This document shows, piece by piece, positions 50,301 to 59,322 of a stretch of 59,592 nucleotides of DNA (the first letter of the stretch is position 1; each line of letters starts with the position of its first letter). A program made the translations under genes and the position numbers. The DNA is from Novosphingobium guangzhouense (lineage in GTDB: Bacteria > Pseudomonadota > Alphaproteobacteria > Sphingomonadales > Sphingomonadaceae). The stretch is taken from NCBI RefSeq assembly GCF_002896965.1, contig NZ_LYMM01000042.1:1-59592 (forward strand), read 5' to 3'. The notes under the pieces were generated by a model. That model made no database searches. It had not been told where the DNA came from and was given only the letters and a program-made list of their open reading frames with translations.

Positions 50301-50539
50301 GGCGCGCGGGGGAAACGCTTGCGCTTGGAATCGGTGTGGCAGCCCTTGGCGCAGCACGGCCCCTGCGACGGCCCCGGAGGCTGTCCAGGCGGTGCATCGC
50401 GCGTGGGCAAGGGCACGGTCACCGCGCCGCCCCCGCACAGGGGCACGGCGACACTGCGCGCCTCTGCAGACAGGGGGCCGACCATCGCCGGCACCAGAGC
50501 GAGGGCGCCGAACACGGCCAGCAGGCGGCGCGGCGTCAC
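50297..50539 (-). CDS. Small exported Cys-rich protein in the cco cluster
   Basis: This 80-residue product begins with a signal peptide (MTPRRLLAVFGALALVPAMVGPLSAEA). The short mature part contains PLCGGG and GPCCAKGCH, a group of Cys and His that could bind a metal. The start is GTG and overlaps the ccoS stop as GTGA. Its position between copper-handling ccoIS and hemN makes a role in copper delivery or oxidase assembly plausible, but I recognise no family. Confidence 0.6.
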   Translation of the reverse strand: MTPRRLLAVFGALALVPAMVGPLSAEARSVAVPLCGGGAVTVPLPTRDAPPGQPPGPSQGPCCAKGCHTDSKRKRFPRAP

Positions 50540-50682
50540 AGCGGGTCCTCGTCGATCAGGATGCGGTTGGCAGCGCCGTCCATGTCCTCGTACTGGCCCG
50601 AGCGCATCGTCCAGAAGAACGTGCCCAGCCCGAACAGGCCCATCGCCAGCGACAGCGGGATCATGAAACCAAGGATCGTCAT
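50536..50682 (-). CDS. ccoS: cbb3 oxidase assembly protein CcoS
   Basis: This 48-residue single-helix protein reads MTILGFMIPLSLAMGLFGLGTF then FWTMRSGQYEDMDGAANRIL, the pattern of CcoS (PLSLAMGLxGLxxFxWxxxSGQYEDxxGxAxRIL). It is needed to insert haem and copper into cbb3 oxidase. Its ATG overlaps the ccoI stop by four bases. It was too short for routine gene calling. Confidence 0.93.
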   Translation of the reverse strand: MTILGFMIPLSLAMGLFGLGTFFWTMRSGQYEDMDGAANRILIDEDPL

Positions 50683-52874
50683 TTCCCGTCCTTCCCGCCA
50701 TCAGCCCCGGCCGCGCGCGCAAGGCGCAGCGAATTGCCCACCACCAGCAACGAACTGCCCGACATCGCCAGCGCCGCCACCAGCGGGGTCACGTGACCCA
50801 TGATCGCCAGTGGAACGGCCAGCACGTTGTACAGGACTGCCATCGTGAAATTCTGACGTACCACACGCATGGTCGCCCGCGCCACCTTCACGGCGATGGC
50901 AACGGGCATCAGCCGCTCTCCCACGAAGACCGCATCGGCGGCCTGCTGCGACACGTCGCTGGCGCCGCCGGGGGCAAGGCTGACATGCGCGCCTGCAAGC
51001 GCGGGGCCATCGTTCAGACCATCGCCCACCATCAACACCTTATGCCCGATGGCGGCGCGGCGTTCGAGCAGCGCCAGCTTGTCTCCCGGCCGCATCGCGG
51101 CAGTGGCGAAAAGGCCCAGCTGCCGGGCCACCCCGGCGACCGCCTCCGCTCGATCACCCGATGCGATGGCAGCAGGCAGCCCCTGCCCTTTGAGCGCCGC
51201 CAGCGTTTCGGCCACATCGGGCCGCAGGCTGTCGGCAAAGGCGATACGCGTGCGGGTGCCGTCAACAAGAAGGTCCACCGCAAGGTCGACCGCCAGCGTG
51301 TCCGCCCTGCCGCCAGCATGAACGTCCGGGCGCAGCAGGGCGACTTCGGCCCCGTCGCAGCGCCCGACCATGCCAGAGCCCGCCGCCTCTCGTACCAGTT
51401 CGACGGTGGCGGGCTCCACGCCTTCGGCGCGCAGCGCATGGGCAAGGCCCCGGCTGAGCGGATGACGGCTTGCCTGCGCCAGTCCCAGCGCGATGGCGCG
51501 GCTGCGCGGGCCAAGCATGGCAAGGGTGATGGGGCGCGGTTCGCCCACCGTCAGCGTGCCGGTCTTGTCGAGCAGCACTTCGTCCGCCTCGGCCAGCCTT
51601 TCCAGCGCGGAGCCATCCTTGATCAGCAGCCCACGGCGCATCAGCGCGCCCGCCGCAACCACTTGCGCCGCCGGAACCGCCAGCCCCAGCGCGCAGGGGC
51701 AGGTGATGATCAATACGGCCGTGGCGATCGTCAGCGCCTTGTAGACCCCCGCCCCCGCCAGCATCCAGCCGCAGAAGCTGAGGAACGCCAGCGTATGGAC
51801 GGCGGGTGCATAGAGCCGGGCCGCGCGATCGGCCACGCGCACGTAGCGCGAGCGCGACTGGCCCGCCTCGTCCATCAGCCGCGCGATGTCGGCGATGGCG
51901 GTGTCCTGCGCGGCGGCAGTCACGCGCACCCGCACCGGGTTGCCAAGGTTGATGGTGCCGGCATGGACAAGGTCGCCCGCTGCGGCGGGGCGCGGATCGC
52001 TTTCGCCGGTCAGCATCGAGGTATCGATGGTGGTGCGCCCGTCGACGACTTCGCCGTCCGCCGCCAGCGATTCGCCCGCGGCGACCAGCATCGTCATGCC
52101 GGGGCGCAGCTTGTCCGCCTCGACGTAGCGGGTGGCACCGCCTTCGCCGACGACTTGCGCGCCCCGGCCCATGCGACCCAGCAGCGCGGCGATGCCCGAA
52201 CGCGCCCGCCCCCGCATCATCGCATCCAGCGTGCGGCCCGCCAGCAGGAAGAACAACAGCATCACCGCGCCGTCGAAATAGGCGTGTTCACCGCCGGTCA
52301 GTGTCTCGTAAAGGCTCATGCCCGTCGCCAGGATCACGCCGATGGAGATCGGCACGTCCATGTTGGTGCGCCGGTACTTCAGCGCCATCCACGCCGAGGC
52401 GAAGAACGGACGCCCCGAATAGAGCACCACCGGGATGCCGATAAGCGCGCTGATCCAGTGGAACATGCCGCGCGTCACCGCATCGGTGCCCGACCATACG
52501 GAGACCGAGAACAGCATGATGTTCATCATGCCGAAGCCCGCCACCGCCAGCGCACGGATCAGCCGCTTCGTTTCCGCATCGTCGCGGGCAAGCGGGTTGT
52601 CGGCGGCGCGCTCCGCCTCGAAGCCCAGCTTGCGCAGTTCGTCGATCAGCGTGTCTGCATCGAGCGTATCGGCATGGCTGACGGCGACGCGCTTGGCGGA
52701 AAGGTTCACCCGCGCGGCCGCCACGCCGGGGACAAGCGCAAGACCGCGCTCGATCTTGCCGATGCACCCGGCGCAGCGGATGCCGGGGACGGTGAAGCGG
52801 CTGTCGATGGTCGGCACGGTTTCGGCCGGGGAAGCCTTGGCGGGGACGACGGGTGGCAGCGTGATCGCGTTCAT
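50679..52874 (-). CDS. ccoI: Copper-translocating P-type ATPase of the cbb3 cluster
   Basis: This 731-residue P1B-type ATPase delivers copper for the CuB site of cbb3 oxidase. It has one N-terminal HMA domain with GIRCAGCIGKIE (Cys34/Cys37), eight predicted helices with the CPC metal-transport motif (ITCPCALGLA), the phosphorylation site DKTGTLT, LTGES and the hinge GDGLNDGPALAGA. Genes with this position, and with one HMA domain, are ccoI/fixI rather than export-type copA. The start overlaps the ccoH stop by four bases. Confidence 0.95.
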   Translation of the reverse strand: MNAITLPPVVPAKASPAETVPTIDSRFTVPGIRCAGCIGKIERGLALVPGVAAARVNLSAKRVAVSHADTLDADTLIDELRKLGFEAERAADNPLARDDAETKRLIRALAVAGFGMMNIMLFSVSVWSGTDAVTRGMFHWISALIGIPVVLYSGRPFFASAWMALKYRRTNMDVPISIGVILATGMSLYETLTGGEHAYFDGAVMLLFFLLAGRTLDAMMRGRARSGIAALLGRMGRGAQVVGEGGATRYVEADKLRPGMTMLVAAGESLAADGEVVDGRTTIDTSMLTGESDPRPAAAGDLVHAGTINLGNPVRVRVTAAAQDTAIADIARLMDEAGQSRSRYVRVADRAARLYAPAVHTLAFLSFCGWMLAGAGVYKALTIATAVLIITCPCALGLAVPAAQVVAAGALMRRGLLIKDGSALERLAEADEVLLDKTGTLTVGEPRPITLAMLGPRSRAIALGLAQASRHPLSRGLAHALRAEGVEPATVELVREAAGSGMVGRCDGAEVALLRPDVHAGGRADTLAVDLAVDLLVDGTRTRIAFADSLRPDVAETLAALKGQGLPAAIASGDRAEAVAGVARQLGLFATAAMRPGDKLALLERRAAIGHKVLMVGDGLNDGPALAGAHVSLAPGGASDVSQQAADAVFVGERLMPVAIAVKVARATMRVVRQNFTMAVLYNVLAVPLAIMGHVTPLVAALAMSGSSLLVVGNSLRLARAAGADGGKDGK

Positions 52875-53344
52875 GCCCCGATCTCCCGTTCGGTGCGCCA
52901 CTGGCGGCCATCCGCCTCGGCATCGAAGCGCAGGGTCCAGCGGCCTGCGGGCAGCGGCCCATCGCTTATCCAGTGCCCGCCTTCATGGCGGAAGGTCAGC
53001 GCGGTGTCAGGCAGACGGCCAAGCGGATGGCGGGCCACGGCGGTAAGGCGGGTGTGGACGGCAGGGGCTTCGGCCGGGCCGACCTGCAGGTCCACCATCA
53101 CGCGCCCACCTGCCCCGCGCCGCGCATCCAGCGTCCAACCCAGCGCCTTCTCCTTCGCGGCCTCGTCCAGCCAGCGATTGAAGTCCTGGCTGGCGACGTA
53201 GGAGTTCTCCACCACGATGCCGCCGAAGGTGGTGCTGGCAAGCGTCGCCATCGTCACGTTGACGGCTACCACCACGCCGAACCCGGCGACGAGGATCGCG
53301 GTCATGTGTCTGCCATTGAAGGGCCTGCGGGTCTGCACGGTCAT
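52871..53344 (-). CDS. ccoH: FixH/CcoH family cbb3 assembly protein
   Basis: This 157-residue protein has one N-terminal membrane helix (MTAILVAGFGVVVAVNVTMATLA, preceded by basic residues) and a periplasmic beta-rich domain with SYVASQDFNRWLDEA typical of FixH. It stabilises the assembling oxidase and links CcoI. The ATG at 53344 overlaps the ccoG stop by four bases. Confidence 0.92.
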   Translation of the reverse strand: MTVQTRRPFNGRHMTAILVAGFGVVVAVNVTMATLASTTFGGIVVENSYVASQDFNRWLDEAAKEKALGWTLDARRGAGGRVMVDLQVGPAEAPAVHTRLTAVARHPLGRLPDTALTFRHEGGHWISDGPLPAGRWTLRFDAEADGRQWRTEREIGA

Positions 53345-54792
53345 TGTGTCGCCTCCTGCGGCGTATCGAAGGTCGTTTCGGATTTCGCTGTCTCGCGCGC
53401 GTTGCCTTCGGCCGTGATGCGGAAGGCGAAGTCCTGCCCGGCGGTGGCTGCGGGAGCCACGACGTAGACGCGCAAGGGCTGCGTCGCATCGGCCGGAACC
53501 TTGCGGGTCAGCGTGCGCGCGGCGTCGGTGCGGGCGCTGTCGTCGGTCCACATCTTCGCGCCGGACAGCCCCTCGATGGCGATCTCCATGGTGCGCGGGC
53601 GGCTTTCCATGTTGCGCAGGCGCAAGGTGTAGGCGTTGCGCACCGAACCGTCGCTCATGAGGATGTACGGCGGATTGCGATCCTTGGCCACCGTCAGCCC
53701 GGTGTGGACGCGGGTGCCAAGCGCGAACAGCAGCGCAAGGCCGATCCCCGCCCAGACCACAAGGTAGGCGATCGTGCGTGGCCGCCATATCAGCCGCAGA
53801 TGGCGCGTGGGCGGCTGTCCGGCCTTCTCGCGCTCTGCATCTTCCAGCGTGGCGTAGTCGATCAGTCCGCGCGGGCGACCGATATCCTTCATCACCCGGT
53901 CGCAGGCATCGATGCACAGGGCGCAGGTGATGCAGCCGACCTGCGGACCCTGGCGGATGTCGATGCCGGTCGGGCAGACCGCGACGCACTGGTTGCAGTC
54001 GATGCAGTCTCCAAAGGCGCCCGGTGCCTTCTGCGATTTCTTGAGACTGGCGCGCGGTTCGCCGCGAAAGTCCTTATACGTGACGGTCAGCGACTTTTCG
54101 TCCGTCATCGCGGTCTGGATGCGCGGCCAGGGGCACATGTAGACGCAGACCTGTTCGCGCATGAAGCCGCCAAGGACGAACGTGGTCGCGGTCAGCGTGG
54201 CCACGGTGGCATAAGCGACAGGGTCTGCGGTGCCGTTCCAGAACTGCGCCCACAAGGTCGGCGCATCGGCGAAGTAGTAGATCCATGCGCCCCCGGTGGC
54301 GAGGCTGATGGCAAGGTAGATGGCCCACTTGACCAGCCGCCGGACGATCTTGGCCGGCCCCCACGGCGCCTTGTAAAGCCGCATCCGGGCGTTGCGATCG
54401 CCGTCGATCAGGCGGTCGACGTGCTGGAACAGGTCGGTCCAGACGGTCTGCGGACAGGCGTAGCCGCACCACGCCCGCCCCACCGCGCTGGTGACGAGAA
54501 ACAGCCCGATCCCCGCCATGATCAGCAGGCCGGCCACGAAATAGAACTCGTGCGGCCAGATCTCTATGCCGAACATGTAGAAGCGGCGGTGCGCCAGATC
54601 GATCAGCACTGCCTGATCCGGGGCATAGGCGCCGCGATCCCAGCGCAGCCAAGGGGTTACCCAGTAGACTGCAAGGCACAGGGCCATGATCGCCCACTTG
54701 ATGCGACGGAACTTGCCGTCGATGCGGCGATTGAAGACCGGCTCTCGTTTTGCGTAGAGCGACATCTGGGTCATGTCGGGGGGCTTGTTCAT
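53341..54792 (-). CDS. ccoG: cbb3 oxidase accessory protein CcoG
   Basis: This 483-residue membrane protein has several helices in the first half and two [4Fe-4S] ferredoxin-type motifs: CIDCNQCVAVCPTGIDIRQG and CITCALCIDACDR. Upstream are the characteristic WCGYACPQTVW and VCVYMCPWPRIQ motifs. It is thought to act as a copper reductase for CcoI. The C-terminal part is an Ig-like periplasmic domain. It follows the ccoP stop by 62 bases. Confidence 0.95.
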   Translation of the reverse strand: MNKPPDMTQMSLYAKREPVFNRRIDGKFRRIKWAIMALCLAVYWVTPWLRWDRGAYAPDQAVLIDLAHRRFYMFGIEIWPHEFYFVAGLLIMAGIGLFLVTSAVGRAWCGYACPQTVWTDLFQHVDRLIDGDRNARMRLYKAPWGPAKIVRRLVKWAIYLAISLATGGAWIYYFADAPTLWAQFWNGTADPVAYATVATLTATTFVLGGFMREQVCVYMCPWPRIQTAMTDEKSLTVTYKDFRGEPRASLKKSQKAPGAFGDCIDCNQCVAVCPTGIDIRQGPQVGCITCALCIDACDRVMKDIGRPRGLIDYATLEDAEREKAGQPPTRHLRLIWRPRTIAYLVVWAGIGLALLFALGTRVHTGLTVAKDRNPPYILMSDGSVRNAYTLRLRNMESRPRTMEIAIEGLSGAKMWTDDSARTDAARTLTRKVPADATQPLRVYVVAPAATAGQDFAFRITAEGNARETAKSETTFDTPQEATQ

Positions 54793-54809
54793 GGATCCCG
54801 TTCCAGTTC

Positions 54810-54843
54810 CGCCGTCATCCCCGCATCCACAGGAATGACGGCG
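54810..54843. repeat. Inverted repeat between ccoG and ccoP
   Basis: CGCCGTCAT and ATGACGGCG are perfect complements around a 16-base centre that reads like CCCCGCATCCACAGGA. This is the form of dispersed proteobacterial GTCATCCCCGC...AATGACG palindromes. It could stabilise the 3' end of the ccoNOQP mRNA and lower ccoGHIS expression. Confidence 0.6.
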
Positions 54844-54854
54844 CGCTTTCGTCC

Positions 54855-55775
54855 TCAGGGTTCAGGTTGCGGTTCGGGTTGCGGTGCAGGCGGGGGCGCC
54901 TGCTCACCCCCGCCGAGCGAGTGGACATAGGCCGCCAGCATCTTGATCGTCACCGGATCGAGGCGCCCCGCCCATGCGGGCATGACGCCCATGTGCGGCT
55001 TGCTGATCTGGGCGACGACATCGTCCTTCGTGCCGCCGTCCAGCCAGATGGCATCGGTCAGGTTCGGCGCGCCGAACTGACGGCTGCCCTTGCCTGCCGG
55101 ACCGTGGCAAACGGCGCAGTTGTCCGCGAACAGCTTTGCGCCCTCGGCATTGGGCCGCGCCTTGCCGGACAGCGACAGCACGTGCCCGGCCACCGCATCG
55201 ATCTGCGCCGCCGTCAGCAGACCGTCGGTGCCGAAGCTGGGCATGATCGACTGGCGCGTAGCCTCGTCGCCGGGCTGGCGGATGCCGTGAAGCAGCGTCG
55301 TCTCGATCGTCCTGAGGTCGCCGCCCCACAGCCAGTCGTCGTCGTTGAGATTGGGGAAGCCCTTGAACCCGGCCGCGCCCGCGCCGTGGCACTGGACGCA
55401 GTTGATCTTGAACGCCGCCGCGCCGCCTGCCACTGCCGCACGCATCAGTTCGGGATGCCTGGGAAGCTCCTCGATCGGCATGTCGGCCAGCGCCGCCACG
55501 GTCTTCGCACGGGCAGCGGCGGCCTGTTTCATGTCCTTGTCCAGCTCGCCGCGGCTGGTCCATCCAAGCGTGCCCTGCGTCGCGCTCGAGAGCATCGGCC
55601 ACGCCGGATAGACCACGCTGTAGCCCAGCGCGAAGACGATGCAGGCATAGAAGGTCCACAGCCACCAGCGCGGCAGCGGGGTGTTGAGCTCCTCGATCCC
55701 GTCCCATTCATGGCCGACGGTTTCGGTGTTGGTGGCTTCGTCGAGACGGCCTGCGCCTTTGTGATTCTCAGCCAT
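54855..55775 (-). CDS. ccoP: cbb3 oxidase dihaem subunit III
   Basis: This 306-residue membrane-anchored cytochrome c has one helix (WWLWTFYACIVFALGYSVVY) and two haem c sites, CVQCH (126-130) and CAVCH (220-224). It transfers electrons from periplasmic cytochrome c to CcoO/CcoN. It ends in a QPEPQPEP tail. The start overlaps the ccoQ stop by eight bases. Confidence 0.95.
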   Translation of the reverse strand: MAENHKGAGRLDEATNTETVGHEWDGIEELNTPLPRWWLWTFYACIVFALGYSVVYPAWPMLSSATQGTLGWTSRGELDKDMKQAAAARAKTVAALADMPIEELPRHPELMRAAVAGGAAAFKINCVQCHGAGAAGFKGFPNLNDDDWLWGGDLRTIETTLLHGIRQPGDEATRQSIMPSFGTDGLLTAAQIDAVAGHVLSLSGKARPNAEGAKLFADNCAVCHGPAGKGSRQFGAPNLTDAIWLDGGTKDDVVAQISKPHMGVMPAWAGRLDPVTIKMLAAYVHSLGGGEQAPPPAPQPEPQPEP

Positions 55776-55950
55776 CGTTCTCGTCCTTGAAGATCATCGT
55801 CGCGGCAGCGTCGTTCTTGGCGCGGTGGCCGGGGCGAAAGGGCCAGGCCACCAGCACGACGAACACCACCAGCATCGCCAGCAGGCCCCAGCTGTCGGCC
55901 AGATGCCGCAGCATGTCGTAAGTGGAGTGGGTGCTGAGGGAGAAGGTCAT
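55768..55950 (-). CDS. ccoQ: cbb3 oxidase subunit CcoQ
   Basis: This 60-residue protein has one helix (GLLAMLVVFVVLVAWPF) followed by RPGHR and an acidic FKDENDG tail, as in CcoQ. It stabilises the assembled oxidase. The ATG at 55950 overlaps the ccoO stop by four bases. Confidence 0.93.
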   Translation of the reverse strand: MTFSLSTHSTYDMLRHLADSWGLLAMLVVFVVLVAWPFRPGHRAKNDAAATMIFKDENDG

Positions 55951-56696
55951 CGCCCCTTCTCCTTCGCCAGCTTCTCCTGCGCCGCCGCCGCATTGACGTC
56001 GACCATGGTGCCCAGCACCTGCAGGTAGGCGACAAGCGCATCCATCTCGGTCAGGCGCTTGGGATCACCGTCGAAGTCGCGGATCTGCGCCTTCGGATAG
56101 CGCGTGGCCAGATCACCGGGATCGGCTTCGGGATCGGCCTGCGCGGTAAGGTCCGCCAGCGCGCTGGTGATATCGCGGTCGGTATAGGGCACGCCCACCC
56201 GGCGCAGCGCGGTCAGGTTCGCGGCCGGATCGGCCACCTGCAGATCACGCTCTGCAAGGAAGCCGTATTTCGGCATCACCGATTCCGGGACCACGCTCTG
56301 CGGGTTCTTCAGGTGCTGGACGTGCCAGCTGTCCGAATACTTGTTGCCCACGCGCGCAAGGTCGGGTCCGGTGCGCTTGGAGCCCCACTGGAACGGATGG
56401 TCGTACATCGATTCCGCGGCAAGGCTGTAGTGGCCGTAGCGCTCCACTTCATCGCGGAAAGGGCGGATCATCTGGCTGTGGCAGACGTAGCACCCCTCAC
56501 GCACGTAGATGTCGCGGCCCGCCTGTTCCAGCGGGGTATAGGGGCGCACGCCCTTGACTTTCTCGACCGTGTTGTCGATCCAGAACAGCGGCGCGATCTC
56601 GACGATGCCGCCGATGGCAACGACGACCAGCGCGCAGATGCCCAGCAGGGTCACGTTCTTTTCAAGCGTCTTGTGGCGTTCGACGATGGTGGTCAT
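55947..56696 (-). CDS. ccoO: cbb3 oxidase monohaem subunit II
   Basis: This 249-residue membrane-anchored cytochrome c has an N-terminal helix and one haem site C69YVCH73 in REGCYVCHSQMIRPFRDE, the CcoO signature. It passes electrons to the catalytic subunit. The ATG at 56696 opens MTTIVERHKTLEKN as in homologues; longer frames reach into ccoN. It follows ccoN by 22 bases. Confidence 0.95.
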   Translation of the reverse strand: MTTIVERHKTLEKNVTLLGICALVVVAIGGIVEIAPLFWIDNTVEKVKGVRPYTPLEQAGRDIYVREGCYVCHSQMIRPFRDEVERYGHYSLAAESMYDHPFQWGSKRTGPDLARVGNKYSDSWHVQHLKNPQSVVPESVMPKYGFLAERDLQVADPAANLTALRRVGVPYTDRDITSALADLTAQADPEADPGDLATRYPKAQIRDFDGDPKRLTEMDALVAYLQVLGTMVDVNAAAAQEKLAKEKGR

Positions 56697-56718
56697 GGTT
56701 CTTGTCCCTGTTCGTCGG

Positions 56719-58362
56719 TCAGGCCGGGAGGATCGGGCGGTCGGCGGCGGCATCGTAGGCAGCGTCGCGCAGAGGCTTCTCCTCACGCAGCTTGCCAAGG
56801 ATCGTCGCCCAGACATTGACCGTCATGATCACCGCACCGGCGAGGTAGAGCGTGCCGCCGAAGGCGCGCAGCGCGTACATCGGGTGAAGCGCCGCCACGC
56901 TGTCTGCGAAAGTGTTCACGAGGTAGCCGTCAGCGCCGTATTCGCGCCACATCAGCCCCTGGGTGATCCCCGCCACCCACATGCTGGCGGCGTAGAAGAC
57001 GATGCCCAGCGTCGCGAGCCAGAAGTGCCAGTTCACCATCCGCAGCGAGTAGAGGCGTTCCCGGCCCCACAGGCGCGGCACGAGGTAGTAGATCGCGCCG
57101 AAGGTGATCATCCCGTTCCAGCCCAGCGCGCCGGAGTGGACGTGGCCGATCGTCCAGTCGGTATAGTGCGAGAGCGAGTTGACGCTCTTGATCGACATCA
57201 TCGGGCCTTCGAACGTGCTCATGCCGTAGAAGGCCAGCGCCATCACCATCATGCGGATGATCGGGTCAGTGCGGACCTTGTCCCAGGCGCCGTTGAGCGT
57301 CATCAACCCGTTGATCATGCCGCCCCAGCTGGGCATCCACAGCATGATCGAGAACACCATGCCCAGCGTCTGCGCCCAGTCGGGCAGCGCGGTGTAGTGC
57401 AGATGGTGCGGCCCCGCCCAGATGTAGAGGAAGATCAGCGACCAGAAGTGGATGATCGACAGGCGATAGGAATAGACCGGCCGCTCGGCCTGCTTGGGCA
57501 CGAAGTAGTACATCATCGCCAGGAAGCCGGCGGTCAGGAAGAAGCCCACCGCATTGTGGCCGTACCACCACTGCACCAGCGCCCCCTGCACGCCCGCGAA
57601 CAGCGGATAGCTCTTGGAGCCAAGCAGGCTGACCGGCAGGTCAAGGTTGTTGACGATGTGCAGCATCGCCACGGTGACGATGAACGCCAGGTAGAACCAG
57701 TTGGCGACGTAGATGTGCGGTTCGCTGCGCTTGACGATGGTGCCCACGAAGACCGCAAGATAGGCGACCCACACGATCGTCAGCCACCAGTCGACGTACC
57801 ATTCGGGCTCGGCGTATTCCTTGCCCTCGCTGATGCCCAAGAGATAGCCGGTGGCCGCCAGCACGATGAACACCTGATAGCCCCAGAATACGAAACGGGC
57901 GAGGCCGGGGAAGGCAAGACGCGCGCGGCAGGTGCGCTGGACGACGTAGAAGCTCGTCGCGATCAGGGCATTGCCGCCGAACGCGAAGATCACTGCCGAG
58001 GTATGCAGCGGGCGCACGCGGCCGAAGTTCAGGTAAGGCTCTAGGTTCAGCCAGGGCCAGGTCAGCTGCGCGGCGATGAACACGCCTGCAAGGAAGCCCG
58101 CCATGCCCCAGAACACCGTGGCGATCATGCCCCAGCGGATGGGGTCGTCGTCATAGCGCCCCTGATCGGGAAAACGCAGCACGCCGCGCGCTATGCCGTC
58201 ATAGTCGGCACTGCGAAGGGTGAACCACAAGGCCGTGATCGCCGCCAGCGCGACGATGCCCATGTGGATCGCGAAGCCCTGATCGACCGCCAGGGCGGAC
58301 GCCATCACGGCCAGGAAGAGCACGGCAAGCCAGACGCCTGCCCGCGCAAGGACCGAAACCAT
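56719..58362 (-). CDS. ccoN: cbb3 oxidase catalytic subunit I
   Basis: This 547-residue haem-copper oxidase subunit has about 12-14 helices and the ligand His residues of CcoN: RPLHTSAVIFAFGGNAL, QWWYGHNAVGFFLTAGFLAMMYYFVPKQA, WAGPHHLHYTALPDW and SLSHYTDWTIGHVHSGALGWNGM. It reduces oxygen to water with high affinity. It leads the cco operon. A FixK/Fnr-type box lies 68-81 bases upstream of its ATG. Confidence 0.97.
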   Translation of the reverse strand: MVSVLARAGVWLAVLFLAVMASALAVDQGFAIHMGIVALAAITALWFTLRSADYDGIARGVLRFPDQGRYDDDPIRWGMIATVFWGMAGFLAGVFIAAQLTWPWLNLEPYLNFGRVRPLHTSAVIFAFGGNALIATSFYVVQRTCRARLAFPGLARFVFWGYQVFIVLAATGYLLGISEGKEYAEPEWYVDWWLTIVWVAYLAVFVGTIVKRSEPHIYVANWFYLAFIVTVAMLHIVNNLDLPVSLLGSKSYPLFAGVQGALVQWWYGHNAVGFFLTAGFLAMMYYFVPKQAERPVYSYRLSIIHFWSLIFLYIWAGPHHLHYTALPDWAQTLGMVFSIMLWMPSWGGMINGLMTLNGAWDKVRTDPIIRMMVMALAFYGMSTFEGPMMSIKSVNSLSHYTDWTIGHVHSGALGWNGMITFGAIYYLVPRLWGRERLYSLRMVNWHFWLATLGIVFYAASMWVAGITQGLMWREYGADGYLVNTFADSVAALHPMYALRAFGGTLYLAGAVIMTVNVWATILGKLREEKPLRDAAYDAAADRPILPA

Positions 58363-58429
58363 AAGCTGACTCTTTTCGAGATGAGTTGCTGATCAGCCTC
58401 GGCCTTGGGCGCACCAGGCAGGAGTCGCA

Positions 58430-58443
58430 TTGACGGCGATCAA
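58430..58443. promoter_or_regulatory. FixK/Fnr-type box upstream of ccoN
   Basis: TTGACGGCGATCAA differs from the Fnr consensus TTGAT-N4-ATCAA at one position and fits FixK-type TTGA-N6-TCAA. It sits in the divergent gap, where a bound regulator could activate ccoN (minus strand). Confidence 0.6.
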
Positions 58444-58504
58444 AAAGGTTCGCGCGGATCGAGCTTCAGCGCCCCCACCCCGGTGTGACAAAATTCGCCC
58501 CGAC

Positions 58505-58518
58505 TTGCGCCCGATCAA
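58505..58518. promoter_or_regulatory. FixK/Fnr-type box upstream of ompW-like gene
   Basis: TTGCGCCCGATCAA fits TTGC-N6-TCAA and has the same TTGCG half as the hemN box. It lies 95-108 bases upstream of the OmpW-like start, a workable distance for activation. Confidence 0.5.
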
Positions 58519-58612
58519 TTCAACCCGGTTGCAAGAGGCGCAAATGGCGGTGGCCGCTCAAGAGGGGGGACATGCATGGTGCAGCCCCGGCGGTCATTCG
58601 AAAGACACCGAT

Positions 58613-59311
58613 ATGCGCAAGATCACCCTGTTCGCCGTGCTCGCTGCCGCGACCGCCATCTCGACCCCGGCGCTTGCCGGAAGCCCGGAAGGCAAGTTTC
58701 AGGTCAAGGTGCTCGCAACAGGGGTGCTGCCGGACGGCGGGATCGACAAGGTCAAGTCGATCAGCACCGGCCTTGGCGAACAGCTTGCCGACATGGGCAT
58801 CGCCGATGTCGACGCGAAGGCCAACGACAACGTGGTGCCCACGCTGGCGATCGAATACTTCTTCACCAAGAACGTCTCGGTCGAAACGATCTGCTGCTTC
58901 ACCCAGCACCACGTCAACGGTGCGGCGGACCTTGCGGGCACCCGGCTGGTGGACCACGTGCTGATCCTGCCCGCCACGGTGACCGCCAAGTACCACCTCG
59001 ACACCGGCAGCCCGATCAAGCCCTATGTCGGCGCCGGCCCCGCGCTGTTCTTCGTGTTCGATGAAAAGCCCGGTGCCACCGCGCAGGCGCTTGGGGTGGA
59101 CAAGGTGAAGATGTCGAACTCGTTCGGCGTCGCGCTGCAGGGCGGCGTCGACATCGCACTGGGCGAAAGCGGCTACGGCATCTCGCTCGACGCCAAGAAG
59201 TATTTCATCAAGCCGACCGCCAGCTTCTACGCCGATGGCGCCAAGGTCCTGGAAACCAAGCACAACCTTGATCCCTGGGTGGTCAGCGCCGGCCTGTCTT
59301 ACCGCTTCTGA
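58613..59311 (+). CDS. OmpW family outer-membrane protein
   Basis: This 232-residue protein has a signal peptide (MRKITLFAVLAAATAISTPALA), then an eight-strand barrel. It shows the OmpW pattern of PTLAIEYFFTKNVSVETICC and KPYVGAGPALFFVF, and a C-terminal Phe in SAGLSYRF. OmpW forms a hydrophobic channel for small apolar molecules and is Fnr-regulated in enteric bacteria. The ATG at 58613 gives the signal peptide; the frame runs open further upstream without one. Confidence 0.9.
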   Translation: MRKITLFAVLAAATAISTPALAGSPEGKFQVKVLATGVLPDGGIDKVKSISTGLGEQLADMGIADVDAKANDNVVPTLAIEYFFTKNVSVETICCFTQHHVNGAADLAGTRLVDHVLILPATVTAKYHLDTGSPIKPYVGAGPALFFVFDEKPGATAQALGVDKVKMSNSFGVALQGGVDIALGESGYGISLDAKKYFIKPTASFYADGAKVLETKHNLDPWVVSAGLSYRF

Positions 59312-59322
59312 GCGCTCCAGCC

